From Carposina sasakii (Eukaryota > Arthropoda > Insecta > Lepidoptera > Carposinidae): a DNA stretch of 64,000 nt. The stretch spans positions 6,820,001 through 6,884,000 of the forward strand of contig CP053169.1 of the NCBI GenBank assembly GCA_014607495.2, read 5' to 3'. Below, one piece after another: positions 1-13,149 of the stretch; within the stretch, counting starts at the first letter, position 1, and each line of letters starts with the position of its first letter. A program made the position numbers and the translations under genes. A model generated the notes under the pieces. The model was not told the origin of the DNA and did no database searches. It saw only the letters and a program-made list of their open reading frames with translations.

Positions 1-1416
1 CTCATCGATTCAGGTACCTTTCACAAGTTCCTTAGTCGAATCTTATAATATACGAAGAAACTGCAGCTGATAATATCGTATCAGCAGCACAAAGAAGGAT
101 GCAGGGTGCTTAGACAATGTATTATCGTATCGCATTGAAGTTCGTTGTCCGTAACATTTTCTCTAACGGTTAGATTCCTCTATCATTTAACGAACAAACG
201 TCAAACGCGCCAAGAATGATTGGAGAAATTATGGAGGAAATGTTACGATGACGAACCTTTATCTATTAAATCGAGAAAGACAGTTAGACAATGTAACAAT
301 TTTATGAGCGACAACGAGGATCGCAAAGTTACCGAAACATCCACTAAAAGCGCTTACACTTAGGTACCTAATAAACGCGCTAAATAAAGAATTCATCCTG
401 GAGGGAATATTTCGATAACTTAACATACAATTATATCATTGTCTAAGACAATTTTTTTTAAGAACCTATGAAAATGTAATTAATGTAACAAACAATACTT
501 TCCGTAAATGGCTAAAGCTAGTTAAGTATTATAAATGATTACGTAACCACCAGTGGGCTGGTCAGATTTCGTCCATTGTAAATAGTACAAATAAAATAAC
601 AGATGTTGTCAAAAGCTTATGCTAAAATTGGTATTTCGAGATAATTTGTCACCGAGTCTATTTTGGGTAGTTAATGCAACTGGGCCTTAATAGCATAGTT
701 AGTGGATTTGGATCTGAGCTGAGTCATGACAGATTTCTGCCCGTGGGTACCGTAAGATGCGATTAAGGGTTTCGGGAGGTGGGTAGCAGTGCCTGTGTTG
801 ATAACATAGGTAGTCCGAAAATCAAAATGCCTGCTCAGATAGCGCGGTGAATCGGGATTGCGGGATGACAGGAACGCGGACGAGGCTGTGATGACCAAAT
901 TGTTCTGATGGTTGTTTCACGCTAGGTTTCAATCTGACTTCTCCATAACGGCTGTAGTCAGTTGCCTGTGATCGGGATCAGTACCTAATCACTTTTAGCT
1001 ATTCCCAAGGATGGATGGTGTCAGGACTTCAACAGGGCAGCCGATCTTACTTAGTACCTACCTTACTAATCTTACTCACTACCACAAATGACAATTCTTC
1101 TTGCGAAATAAGTTATATTATCGATTTTATTCATTAATAGGATAAGAGCAGGCTCAAATATGGAAAAAGATTTTCGAGTTCTTTAAAACAGTTCAACAAG
1201 CCAAGTAAACTCACAACTCATATTATAGGTACCTACTTGAATAGTTAGATACTCGTATATATTTTAAAGAGCCAAAACAGGATAAAGTAAAAGAGTTTAG
1301 AAATGCAAATTTTGGCAAACCACACGGATGTAGAGTGTCTACATAGTTATAAGGCGATGTTAAAAGAATGCTCAGACTGGCAGGCAGTGCCGGGTGTGCG
1401 TAGGCGCATACACTAG

Positions 1417-1475
1417 TATAAGGACCATATCACACCTGGGAAGGCTTGTTTTCCTGTACGGACACAGACGACGAC
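1417..1475 (+). promoter_or_regulatory. Possible promoter and 5' UTR exon of the EGF-module gene
   Basis: A TATA-like TATAAG at 1417-1422 is followed by non-repetitive sequence ending in a strong donor, gacgac|GTAAGT, at 1476. The first coding exon starts right after an acceptor-like tract ending at 2634, so an upstream non-coding exon is expected and this is the best candidate seen. Transcript data would be needed to confirm it. Confidence 0.3.
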
Positions 1476-2304
1476 GTAAGTGTTCAACTGAGTGCCCCGG
1501 TCGATATTAAAAATTGTGATTTATTGGTTATTTGTGAAGTGGGAAATATTAATGAAGTAGAAGTTTGATAAAAATTGTGTTAAAATCTCGGAACATTGAA
1601 TGGTTTTTGTGTTATGTTATAGTGACTCAGTTATCATTTCTCTTTCTTCCACTAATTGTGCTTTATTTTATGATCAAATTATCCACTTATTTTTATGCAG
1701 TTTATATTCTCTTTCGCGTGAAATAAAGGAGATAGTAATGTTGTGCTAAGATTCAAGCGAGATTTTGTAGATTAAGCATAGATTAAAAAACTAATTTAAT
1801 GTCAAAAAACTTATTGCATCGGATCGTTACTAAAACATAACTTACCTACACAAAACGTAACGAAAGATTTGCATAACTAAAAATACCGAAAATATATGTT
1901 CATTATGGAAAACACACAGACAACTAACCAAATAAATTACGAAGAGCGTCGAGTTGAGACATGTAACTCGTTATGGGCCATTCATGCACCTTGTATTTGT
2001 ATGGGTCAAGGTTGTTACCAAACCGAAAACATAAAACAAAAAATAACTTGATTTTTAAAAATACATTTTTACTGGAGCATTTAAGTTTTGAATTATTATT
2101 GTGATATGGCCTTATTGAGTTAAATAGGTAGATCGAGTGTGAAATTTCGGCGTTTTGCAAGACACTGTAGTTTTTACCTATTAGAGTTTTGGGTAGTAAT
2201 ATTTACCCGACTGCGCCAGAATGATAGTTATGTATTTCGAGTTTACCTATATGTAGCTGTTTGTATGTATGAACATTTCTTTGGCACGCTCAGGCTCTAT
2301 CTAA

Positions 2305-2480
2305 GGGTCGGTTCATAGCTGACGGAAGATGTGTCGAGCGTATCTCCAGGTACAGGCAAACGCACTAATGCATCATTGGTTGAGTGTGACAGGTTGAATG
2401 TTTTGTAATATATTTGCCTGTTCTGATGTAACGCGACCGAAAAATACGCGACGGGTTTTCCGTCAGATATGAACCGACCC
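2305..2480. mobile_element. MITE, PIF/Harbinger-like (family K)
   Basis: The ends are inverted repeats (GGGTCGGTTCATAGCTGACG and its near-complement). TAA trinucleotides sit immediately outside both ends (2302-2304 and 2481-2483), the target duplication typical of PIF/Harbinger elements. It is about 176 bases long and non-coding, and lies just upstream of the first EGF-gene coding exon. Confidence 0.6.
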
Positions 2481-2634
2481 TAACTAACCGACCCTAAAAC
2501 GGCTTGTCGCATTTGAGTTTGAGAGGTATCATTAAAGAAGTCGTGAGAGTGACACTGGATCTAAATATTTACGCAGTTATTGACGCGCAGTCGCAATGAG
2601 GTCCTTTTATTCTATATTGCATTCTCATTTACAG

Positions 2635-5600
2635 ATGACGGGGAAGTTATTAATATTAGCACCAGTGGTGCTGCTCGCCCTTTTACAGGTTGGAGCTGAT
2701 GGTAAGTCAATTCATGCTACCTATACTTATACAAAATCAGTAGAAACCTACCTATTTACTCAATACCTTATCATACGATGCGTAGATATTGTGGAATGTG
2801 ACATGTGGAATCCTATGTCTACACAGATAGGTTTTATTAGCAGTTAGATACCTAGTACTTACTTACCTATTTTATAATGTAGGTAAGTAAATACTATTGA
2901 ATGAAACACCTTTCGCAGTTTTCCACCTATCCAGTTAACGGTACCATAGATAGTTTGAAGTCACAACTAAAGCTTGCGTCCATTGAAGCGGAGAATATAA
3001 TACACTTAAGGTTCTTTTGAAGATTTAACATCTTTTTAACACAAACTAGATTAGAGAGTTACGAACCAAAGTTCCTATTTCTACTTAGAATTTTTCAAAC
3101 TTTGGAAAATAAAAATAAACTTCTTCGCTTCATTGACTCTTCTTTATAAATGGTTATTTATAGATATCAGTCTTCCTGCACAGTAGTCTCTGCCTCTACC
3201 TATTACCAATCCTAAGTCGTATCCAGGTTTTTTTTTCTGGAGGGCAGATTTGATGATAGACACTATATATAATAAGTATAGATGCTGTGATAGAATCTTC
3301 ACCTACAGTAGTAGGTACACAAAAATCTATCTGGAGGGACATATGCCCCCGAGTCCTCACCTTAAATACACCCTTGTACCAATCTATCTTATAAATAGTA
3401 GGCACGTAATCGGTAAGCTATCAACTCTACCAACCTAGAGCCAAAATCTCGTGAGTGACTCACCTTTTTTTACATCCAATGGTAATTAAAACAGTGAAAA
3501 ATATACTGTTTTTGCTATTGATTCAAGTTCATCAATAATCATTGAACACTGTTGCCAAGGCCAGTAAATAAGTTATTATTGCCATTCAATAAAGATGACC
3601 ATATAGAGCGGGCGGTGGGCGGGAGAAGCTAGATTTATTACGTTATTATCAGTTCATTATTGTAGGCAGATAGCAGCAGACAATGCTCTCATAATTGCCA
3701 ATATTTTGTTTATGTACCTAATACCTTCCTACGTTTCTGCTCCTACCTAGCGAATAATATTTATGCTGGTTTATGTTAAAGGGTTATGTTAAATATTACG
3801 AAATATAATGAAGCAAAAGAAGTGTATAAATACGAATGGAAATTCATGATGTCTGCCCAACCCTTCCGGCAAAGAAGAAATGTGCTCCAAACAAAGTCCG
3901 CAACCTTCTAAGACTCAAGGCTTCCTAGAGTGACGCCTGAAATGGGAGAATCCAAGTTCTATCTTCCGCTGTACTGTCCTTCCATAATGTCCACGCTCGT
4001 AACATCCATAACCACATGTACTGTTTCTTCTTCCTCCATATGCCCTCTGACGGGCGCTGATTATCAGATCGAAGCAAAGATCACATAAAGTTACCCTGTT
4101 TGTTAAAGCAGGTCTTAGCAGGTAGCCTACGTCCCAGTTTGTGGTATGCATTCAAGTAAAATCAGATACGCGGTAGCAGTACAAATCGATCAAAAAAGAT
4201 TAGGTAAACTTTTCGGATGGACTGATGAAGACCGATCTAGTTACGCAATACCAGAAGTAGAAATTCGCATACGAAGGGCCGACCAAGGTGAATGAGACCT
4301 CCTTGAGGTACTTCAGCTAGCGCAAATAAACCACGCGGAATCCTCCTACGTAACATTTTGCATAATATCTGTAACTTGTGATAACAAAACAATGACGTGT
4401 CTAACGACTAAGGGCACGATCACATTGTACGAGTTACTTTTAGTTAGAAACTTTGTTTGCGACATTATTAGTTAAATTATTATCATTACGTTTAAGTTAA
4501 CGTGGAGATTGTAAACTATGGACACCATAAAAAAGATGTACTTACCACATTCAAAAATAATCAAATTAGCCAGGCATAGGTACCTACATCATCACAATTT
4601 TACGAAGCTAATGGGAAACGTTGACCAATTAGGTTTTTTTATCTTACCTAGCTGATTTTGGTATTTTTCATTATACTTACCATCAGGCAAGTAGATAGAT
4701 ACAGAATTTTGTGGAATTGTTTCTGTGGAGAGTCTGTGTTCTCCAGTAGTGTCGACTCGTCCAGTGTAACACAGGTTTACTCGTAGTTCCGTTCCAAGCA
4801 CAACTTGTACAAGGACATAATCAGGTTCAGAGTGGGCGATTTTGTTTACAAGCTGATGCCAAGGTCTCGGTCGCTTGTTTTTCGGAAATCGCTGATTTAT
4901 GCAAATTAGAAAAATAATAAAAATGTGAATATTAATGACATCATCTACCCGAGCACCACCTGTTATAGAACAATGGATAGAAATACCTATAGGTACCTAG
5001 TATCCAGAATAGCCAATTAGCGCTGAAAAGTTAGTTGAAAGTATCTAATTTAATTTGTTGTTAAATTTTCAATTTTGTTGCTCCATTTTTGTTATCATTT
5101 CTTTGTTTGTGATGACGTTATGTGACTAGGAGGACGAAAAACCTACCTCTTGCAAGATCATAAAAATGTCCTTGTTGAATCCTATGTTGGTAGAGTTGAT
5201 TGCCGGCATTGAACATATTGGAAAACTTAAAACTTCAGCTGCACTCTTCAAACTTACTTTTCTTACTTACTTTAAACCCCACTTTTCCCCCACAGCCCAA
5301 CGGTACTACAACTACTACCCACGAAACATTAACTACGGCCGCAGCCTCTACGAGAATGGACCCTCGATATCCGACAACCAGGTCACATGCGGCCCTCACA
5401 CTTGCGGGGTAGGCGCCCACTGCATCTATGGCAGTGTCAGGCCTGTTTGCGCTTGCTTGGCCGGGTACTCCGGCGACCCGCTCTCCCAGTGCATCAGGAT
5501 CGAATGTGTTGGTAAGTTATTTGTATTTTTAATAGCTTTAGGCCTTTACTAGAATGTCAGTCAAGCATCTTCCATGATCCAGTTTTTTTGCACTAGATCT

Positions 5601-8600
5601 TTGAATATCCATGCCATTAGGAGGGCTTATGATTGGGATAATTTGGTGCTCTAAAGTTCCATGTTTTGTCACAAGGGAGTTGGCCTCTTGATTGCAAAAT
5701 TATATGGGACCTAGATTAGATACTCGTACATGTCAATATTATTATATCTATATACGTATAGAAAATTATGCTCAAACTAATTATCTATTGATAAATACCT
5801 ACTCTTTAATCACACAACAACTTCAATTAATCATTGATAATACTCAAGCCCATAATAAACAATCCTCCCACTAAGTAAATCAACATATTCGTCACGTGTC
5901 TTAAAGTTATGCACCTCGAGTTCTACACAGCAAGGAATGTGTCACAAGCATTTCCTGATTCCTTAATAATACCGTATGATTGAAGGTTGTTCCTTGGTTA
6001 CAGATAACAGCGAGTGTCGCGGTCACCAGACGTGCGTCAATCAGCACTGCATCAACCCTTGCGATGGTGCTTGTGGAGTCAATGCTAATTGCGATGTAAG
6101 CATCAGGAATTTAGATAGTGGCTATTCTGGCAAGTGGGCATCTAATAGATATGTATGTACCTATTGTAATGTACTGACTAAGGATTTATGTCTTTATTTG
6201 GGTTACCTATCCGTAGATATGTCTAGGTTCCATCTAATAGAAGCATCCATAACTTGGAAATAAACGTATTGCTTGGGTTATAAACATTTTTTTTAATAGG
6301 TTCGCAACCACGTCCCCGTTTGTAGCTGCCCCCCCGGCTACACTGGCAATCCATTCTCATCCTGCAGAGTAGCTGATCCAGGTCGGTATACTTTTTCTAG
6401 CTACTGCAATAGATACAGAGTTTAATTTACTAGGTATGCAGTACCTGGCCGAGGCTTAATGTCAGTTGCTGCCTTTTTCAATACGTACATCCTTAGGTGA
6501 CTCACTTCCTGGGTGGGTAGATTTTACATATAAAGTTATCTTCTGTAAGGAAGCTGGTTACTGTCTGTGCTTTTCATCCAAGAGATACAGATAGTTCTCA
6601 ATTGAGTGTGTAGTTAGGTAAATGCACATTACATGATCGTTCTCTCAACCATATGGCTCTCCATGAGAATTAAAATTCATTGTGTACTGCTGTGTATTTG
6701 GTAGATAATTATTTGCTTTATTTTCAGAGGAAGCTTGCCATCCTTCTCCTTGTGGTGCCAACACTAAATGCCACGTTCAAAATGGCCAACAAGCCATCTG
6801 CACTTGCCTGCCAGGCTACAGGGTGAGTGTGTTTTTTATCCTAAGTATTTTTAAACCACCGTTATTGGTTCCAATAAACCTTGGCAGTTTAAACCAATGC
6901 GTTTATACTAAACTCTCGAATACTTTATATTTTCTTATAAACACTCGTAACTTCAGCTAAGGCTTCTTTCTGATACGGCCTTCTGTAGCATAGTGTCCAC
7001 AATAATGTTCTTGCTAACTAGCTTCTTATGTTCTTTTATCCTTAACAGGGAAGCCCCTTAACCGGCTGTCATCATGAATGCGAGTCCGACGGTGAGTGCG
7101 GCGCGCAGCAGTCGTGCCGAGACTACAAGTGCACCAGCCCCTGCAGCGACTGCGGAGTCAATGCTGACTGCGAGACTGTGGCTGCTCATAGGGCTATCTG
7201 CAAGTGTCCCAGAGTAAGTAAATCAAAAGCCTATATGAATAAAAAGCTCTTCCTTCTTAGTGAGTCACTGACTAATTGAACAAAACTTCTAGATGTTAGA
7301 AGCTAAGGCACTCATGTTCCTATCAGCACTAATAGGGGATTTTCCGAAAGTCCCACGGAAAGTGGATCCATTTTCCTTCGATCAAAAGTAGCCCATTCTA
7401 TTCTCCTATCTAACTCTACCTTTAATAGTGACAAGGATCCAGATTTAAGTGCAGCTATTTACAATATCCTTTTTTCATAGGGTTACCATGGCGATCCCTA
7501 CCGCATCTGCAACCCAGAGTGCACGTCTGATACCGAGTGCCCCAGCTACAAGCCCGCCTGTGTGTACAATGCTTGCATCAACCCGTGCACCAACGCGTGC
7601 GGTGTCAACGCCGACTGCAACCTCCGTGGTCTGACGCCTGTGTGCTCCTGTCCTAGGAACATGACTGGAGACCCCTTCAGTTACTGCCGACCTTTCGAAG
7701 CCCGTGAGTACCTACCCTTGCAGAAAAATGTAAACGAAAACATCACACTTGTTACTTATACGTCTGAATGGAAAAAATACAATATGACTAATTTCTGTCT
7801 CGAACTTCATAAGCTATCGAGCTGACAATGTAGTCATTTCTGAAGTAATAATGGTTAGGCAAAATTTATAAGAAAAACTTTTCAAATTATAAGTTGATTT
7901 CGGCTAACTATATAACATAAATATTCTGTGCACGAGACTTGTGGAAAGGTCAACAACCTTCCGAAGTAATACAATAATTTCCTCGGTGCTTTCGTCTAGT
8001 CTAGCTAGACAACTCAGTCGCCACAAGGTCAAAGACAGCTGGATAATTTGCGGTGAGTTCGGATTTCTGCAATATGATGAGATTTTATTCTAAGCGTCTA
8101 AATTAGATGTGACTGACCGATTGAACTGGCACAGGCAACATAATTAAGTTTGTCAGCCACTTTACAATATCACTGCTCAAAGTGTACTTGGATTAGGACC
8201 AGCTGCCTAATTCTCGAATAGGTGCTTTGTTATCCAATACGAGACAAAACTTCCAAGATTATTTTTAGAGATACCTACATAAGCTCAATTTAGTTAATAA
8301 AACCCAACCAAATCTCCGTCGCGTAAATCAAATGTAGATTAAATACTTCTTTGGCCGTCTATTAACCTAGTTTACGGAACCTTCTTAATTCTTAAATGTG
8401 TTTACCAAGTTTTGTTTCTCTGCTAGGCGATCTCTGCGAGCCCAATCCATGTGGTGCCAACGCTAAGTGCACCCCTGGCCATGACCGTACCGGTGCTGAG
8501 AGGCCCGTGTGCACCTGCCCTGCAGGGTACATTGGAAACGCTCTCGTTTCTTGCGAAAGGGTAAGAATGAATAGCACGATGTGTACAACTCTCCTCTCCA

Positions 8601-9857
8601 GTAGTGTAACTACAATATAGTTTGAGGCCCATGGCAAATTCATAGGATGCTTTCGTAAATGATTGGGAGTTGGGATTCTCCTTTGACCACTTACGACTGG
8701 GTATCCTCGGCATTTTGCCGATTTGCCATCCTGTAGTTACGTCCCAGCTCCTTTTTCTCTTTCTACTTACTGTACCTGATATAGCCGTGAAATACCTACG
8801 TAAGAATAGGATGACTACCTTACGGAAGTCATCCTATTCTTACACGAAACATACAAGAAACTTAGCTCAAGCAACATTTAGTTATCATATTACGTTACAT
8901 GAGCACCAAGAGGATGGAAAGGATGTTGGTATAGGTACGAGTATATGACGGTATAAAATGGTAGGTATAGTTTAGCATATTTACTTCTGGAGCTCGAATA
9001 TACTTCTATGTATAATATACTATGCTAGTTAGGTACTCATAAAAAACCTGTTCTTCCCAGGGTGAATGCGAGCTGGACTCCAATGCCCTGACCACCTCGC
9101 CTGCGTCGGCTACCAATGCACGGACCCCTGTCTCGGCAACACTCAGTGCGGATCCGGAGCGGTCTGCATGGGACGTCGCCATCTTGCTGTTTGCACTTGT
9201 CCCTCTGGTATGTTACTGTGCGACTCTGGAAGGCTCATACAGCCGACGGGAACAGGAATTCTAAAGACGAAAACGTTTACGTGTTCGGCCTCTAGTACGG
9301 ATATAGTTCAGCATAAAGCATTATTAATAAATCATTCCTTACCTTGAAAGGAATGAAATTTTTCAGTGGTAAATGGAAGTCTTCCGTAATCTGAGATGAG
9401 AAACTAGACCGAAAGTTATAGCTATACAAAAACATGATATTGCATAGTAGGTATTTTAAAGAAAAGTCAGATAGGTAGGTACATAAGTAAATGAGTACCT
9501 AAATTATAACAATAAAATATTTATTATCTACCCGCACCCAATGAGCATTCTAGGCGGTATGATTGGAAAGTACTAAATAGAGATTCTGAGGTCTCTGCAT
9601 GCCTACCCTTATGGCTTTAAGCGTGAGGCTATTTACTTATGCATTATATTAAATTAATCTAATCTTACTCACCCACAGGCCACAACGGAGACGCCCTGGT
9701 AAACTGCTACGAATCCCGATCAGTAGCCGCATCTACAAGATACTACAGGTACAAGAGGAACGGCAACTTCACAACCGAAGCGTCAGAGGAAGCTAGCACC
9801 AAGGCCGAGGAAGCTGCTACTGAAGCTGCAGCCCCAGCGCCATCTGCTAAGGAATAA
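2635..9857 (+). CDS. Secreted EGF/dumpy-module protein, 10 coding exons
   Basis: Coding exons read as 2635-2701, 5296-5511, 6004-6095, 6300-6381, 6728-6822, 7049-7213, 7481-7703, 8427-8560, 9061-9207 and 9679-9857. All have GT donors and AG acceptors, and the phases agree everywhere except exon 9. The start chosen is the ATG at 2635, directly after an acceptor-like tract (ctcatttacag). It opens a signal peptide (MTGKLLILAPVVLLALLQ). About 466 residues follow: seven EGF-like domains (for example CGPHTCGVGAHC...C.C..GYSGDPLSQC) alternating with four short 4-Cys modules (such as ECTSDTECPSYKPACVYNAC). That alternation is the hallmark of the dumpy family. The C-terminus after the last EGF is Ala/Glu-rich with no ZP domain or membrane segment, so a soluble extracellular or cuticle-matrix protein is inferred. 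Exon 9 is one base short of the length needed to keep frame. The precise orthologue is not recognised. Confidence 0.85.
2702..5295 (+). other. Intron 1 of the EGF-module gene
   Basis: This 2.6 kb intron is AT-rich, with several AGGTACCT-type palindromes. The open frames in it are short and show no family resemblance. No further gene or RNA was recognised. Confidence 0.6.
8800..8843. repeat. Perfect 17-bp hairpin in intron 8
   Basis: GTAAGAATAGGATGACT at 8800-8816 is exactly complementary to 8827-8843, with a 10-base loop. It lies inside intron 8 of the EGF-module gene. Function unknown; it may be the remnant of a small foldback element. Confidence 0.6.
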
Positions 9858-11100
9858 CTGAACATCTCTAACTTTTATAGTCTGTGTTAGCCGAAAATAC
9901 ACGATCATGACACGACTAGCAATGCGTTTCGATAGTATATTGTGTTCAAACTCAACTAATCATGAATAAAACACCAATCAATTAATCTCACTGTTATATT
10001 TAAGTGTAAAGTGATGAGTGGAATGCTCCAAGTTGTAATAAATTAAAGTTATTAATTGTTTTTCATTTGTATTTTATTTATATGACTATCCAGTAGTTGG
10101 GTAACGAAAAATTGTTTTAGATAGTACTTATGTATTAATGTAGACATTTTAATTAGTGACTTACAGTTTATGGGTATTAGGTATGAGCGTAATGCAGTTC
10201 TGCTGGCTACCCTATTTTTTTTATAAATTAGTCCCACAGTTCTATTGAACATATGACTAATGTGTGATACCTACATCCAACCCGACACCCCGCTTTTTAT
10301 CATATGATCATCTATCCTCTATTATAAATTTACATTGGGGTCAGTGTAAATAACTTATTACGACACTATCCCATACATAATGCCTATATTTGTAGTTTGC
10401 CTCATGACCGCGGTTACCTGCTTGGCGGTAACCCTCCTTCGGAATAGCTGGGCGCCCGTTACCTATAGTTTTAAATAAACGACTTCATGGGCGAAGGTAT
10501 CTTTGCATGATTTAATTTTTATAAGTGTTTTATGTTTTTTACCTCCGGGTACCTACACCACTTTGTTGACTAAAATAAACCCATGGAGGTTACTCTGTGA
10601 ATAAACCAGACTACTTACGTGCGCCAAGCTAAGCTTTCTAGGAAAATGATAACATCATCATCCTCTGCAACAATGTCTGCAACCCACGGGCTATGACGTC
10701 ATTTATTGGTACACACGCGAAAAAAGAGCGAACACAAGTAACGTGGGCGTAGATATCGTGCACAACTTTTATTTGAAGCCCCCCTGTAAGTTGTCCTTAT
10801 ATTTTTAAAAAGTACTTTTGGACGTGGTGGTTTATTTAATGTATGGAGGGCGAAAATGTGGTCTTGCCAGTTCTAAAAAAACTGCACAATTTTATTTATT
10901 GATCGCAGCTTAACGCGGACTCTCTTGATAACAAAACGCAAAGTGACATTTCTAATGACACATGCAGTGTTAAAAACAAAACGTTATTTGACATTTGTTA
11001 ATTTCGATGGGTCGTATTGTCGCTCGGTTATCGAATAATGAAAAAACTGTGTTTTTTGGTAATATTTACACGTTAAAAATATAATTGTAGAAACAACACA
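9858..11100. other. Intergenic region between the EGF gene and Exo84
   Basis: It contains the EGF-gene 3' UTR and then the Exo84 5' flank. A GC-richer patch near 10400-10460 was not assigned. The Exo84 ATG context (aacacaATG) is good for insects. Confidence 0.5.
10037..10042 (+). terminator. Poly(A) signal of the EGF-module gene
   Basis: AATAAA lies 180 bases after the stop codon. An earlier AATAAA at 9965-9970 could serve as an alternative site. Confidence 0.5.
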
Positions 11101-13149
11101 ATGTCCGACATCAATGTGGAAAAGTTTGCAGCGTCAGAGTTCAACCCAGACCGCTATGTAAAGGAGCTTGCGAGGTCTTGTGTCGGAGGGGAGGAGCTCC
11201 AACAGCAAAAGAATAAAATTGAGGCCCTATCCGAAGAAACAGCAAATGCGCTAAAGAAAAATGTCTATGAAAACTACATGCAGTTTATTGAGACGGCGAC
11301 GGAGATATCTCACCTTGAAACTGAAATGTACAAGTTGTCCCACTTGCTTAGTGATCAGCGCACCGTCCTTACAACATTAGCTCATGCATCTGTTTTGGGC
11401 AACGAAAACAGAGTATCTCGTGAGTCCTTGGACAACCATGACATAGAAGCAGAGAGAGCGGAGGAGCAACGTAAAAATAAGCTTAATAACATCTCTGAAA
11501 AGGTAGAAGATTGCATGAATTTATTGGATGTTCCAGATAGAATACTGTTACACGACGGTGACTTGTTAGAGATAGATGCTGAAGAAAACACGGCAATCCA
11601 GAGAATGCATGTGTATTTATTTAATGACTGCCTTATGTTAACCTCCTGGATCTCTAACCGCCGAGGGCCTATGAGGTATAAGTATCAAGCCAATTATCCT
11701 GTTAGTACAATTGCAGTAGTAAATGTGAGGGACCTGGGTAATGTAAAACAGGCATTTAAAGTACTAGCTTTCCCAGATACTAGGGTATTCCAATGTAATA
11801 GTATAAACATTAAGAAAGACTGGCTTGATAAGTTTGAAATAGCTAAGAAAATGCATATTGAGAGAGAAGCTTCTAAGCAAAAGAAAGAGGTGCAGGAGAA
11901 ACCTAAACCCGAATTATCAGTATCTTCCAGTCTCTCTGTGGAAGAATTGCCTTCCCCTCAGAATGAACCGCTGCCTGAATGGCTAGCTGATGTCACTGAA
12001 GAGTTGGATGTACTCATAGTTGAGAGACACTTTCAAAAAGCCTACGAACTGATGGTGTCAGCACAGAAAAGTTTGAATAGTAGTGAATATGTGAACCATC
12101 CTCAGAAAACTGAAATTTTTAAGAAAATAGAAGTGAAACAGAAAGCTCTAAGAGATGTGCTGTTGAAAGAGTTAGATGTTTCCCACAACTGGAGTCCTCG
12201 GGGTGGGTTAAGGTCATCCAGGCATCCTGTTCTAATACTGAATAAGTTTAACATGACCAGTCAAGCCTGTGAGCTCTTCCTAGAAATTTGCAGTCATACT
12301 GTCAAAGTTCACATAAAGGGTGTGCAGCTGGAGGGAGCAATCAACATTTATGTCAAACAAGTGGGTGAAGTGTTCTTCTGTGCCCTTAGTGATGTATTAA
12401 CTGAGTTCACAACATTATTTCCTAAGAATAAACTGAGTGCTTTAGTAGTATGGGCAAGCATGCAGCTGAGATTATTAATGAGTCAGATTATAAAGCAAGT
12501 GTTCAATTCTCATTACTCCCTAGAGTTAGTGTTGGAATGTGTGCAGAGTTTAAGAGATCAGTGTATACTCTTCCATGAATTTGGAATGGACTTGAGGTTC
12601 CAAATGAACAGCTGTTTACGTACACCAATTATAAAAGCATTGAAAGAATATAAAGATAAGGTTTTAGACTCTATGAAAAGTAAAATATCTGAAGATAAAT
12701 GGACTCCAGTGAATATGCACACAAAAGTTGGTATAAATAAGTTTATGTTACAAATGGAAAACTTGGGCCTTATATTAGCTAAGTATGTTATAAATGAGAC
12801 TTGGGTGGACTTGTCAACTAGTACAATATGGTTTGCTCAGTCAGTGATTACTATACAGAAAGTGGGACTGGAACTTGTTACAAGTGATATGATGGATGTA
12901 TTAGATGATTGTATTTTTGCTATATTTAATGCCAGGCTGACAATCTCTATAGGGAATGAATCTAGCCATGTGCAAAAAAACTTGAGATTTCTTTTAGATA
13001 CAGTGATGCCTCTTATGCTTCGAAGGTATAAGGAAGAAGTTGGGTATGACAATGAGAAGTTAGTCACTTTGGCAAGGAAGTTTGGTGTTGTTGTGGCACC
13101 ACCTAGAAAGTCTAACATAACAAAATACACAAGTAATGAATATTTATGA
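11101..13149 (+). CDS. Exo84: Exocyst complex component 8 (Exo84)
   Basis: One uninterrupted 682-codon frame. Exo84 is a subunit of the octameric exocyst that tethers secretory vesicles to the plasma membrane and is a target of Ral GTPases. Residues about 1-95 form the N-terminal coiled-coil region (FNPDRYVKELARSCVGGEEL, then ENYMQFIETATEISHLETEM). A PH domain follows at about 148-250 (RILLHDGDLLEIDAEE, RMHVYLFNDCLMLTSW). From about residue 290 (EWLADVTEELDVLIVERHF) comes the C-terminal helical rod typical of exocyst subunits. The length is close to animal Exo84. No intron interrupts the 2 kb frame, unlike its intron-rich neighbours, which may mean an old retrocopy replaced the original gene. 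The ATG is preceded by a favourable context and has no plausible upstream in-frame alternative. Confidence 0.95.
   Translation: MSDINVEKFAASEFNPDRYVKELARSCVGGEELQQQKNKIEALSEETANALKKNVYENYMQFIETATEISHLETEMYKLSHLLSDQRTVLTTLAHASVLGNENRVSRESLDNHDIEAERAEEQRKNKLNNISEKVEDCMNLLDVPDRILLHDGDLLEIDAEENTAIQRMHVYLFNDCLMLTSWISNRRGPMRYKYQANYPVSTIAVVNVRDLGNVKQAFKVLAFPDTRVFQCNSINIKKDWLDKFEIAKKMHIEREASKQKKEVQEKPKPELSVSSSLSVEELPSPQNEPLPEWLADVTEELDVLIVERHFQKAYELMVSAQKSLNSSEYVNHPQKTEIFKKIEVKQKALRDVLLKELDVSHNWSPRGGLRSSRHPVLILNKFNMTSQACELFLEICSHTVKVHIKGVQLEGAINIYVKQVGEVFFCALSDVLTEFTTLFPKNKLSALVVWASMQLRLLMSQIIKQVFNSHYSLELVLECVQSLRDQCILFHEFGMDLRFQMNSCLRTPIIKALKEYKDKVLDSMKSKISEDKWTPVNMHTKVGINKFMLQMENLGLILAKYVINETWVDLSTSTIWFAQSVITIQKVGLELVTSDMMDVLDDCIFAIFNARLTISIGNESSHVQKNLRFLLDTVMPLMLRRYKEEVGYDNEKLVTLARKFGVVVAPPRKSNITKYTSNEYL

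Noticed and set aside
2596..2634. Upstream in-frame ATG as the EGF-gene start
   Set aside because: The bases up to 2634 look like an intron acceptor tract (tattgcattctcatttacag), and the signal peptide begins cleanly at 2635.
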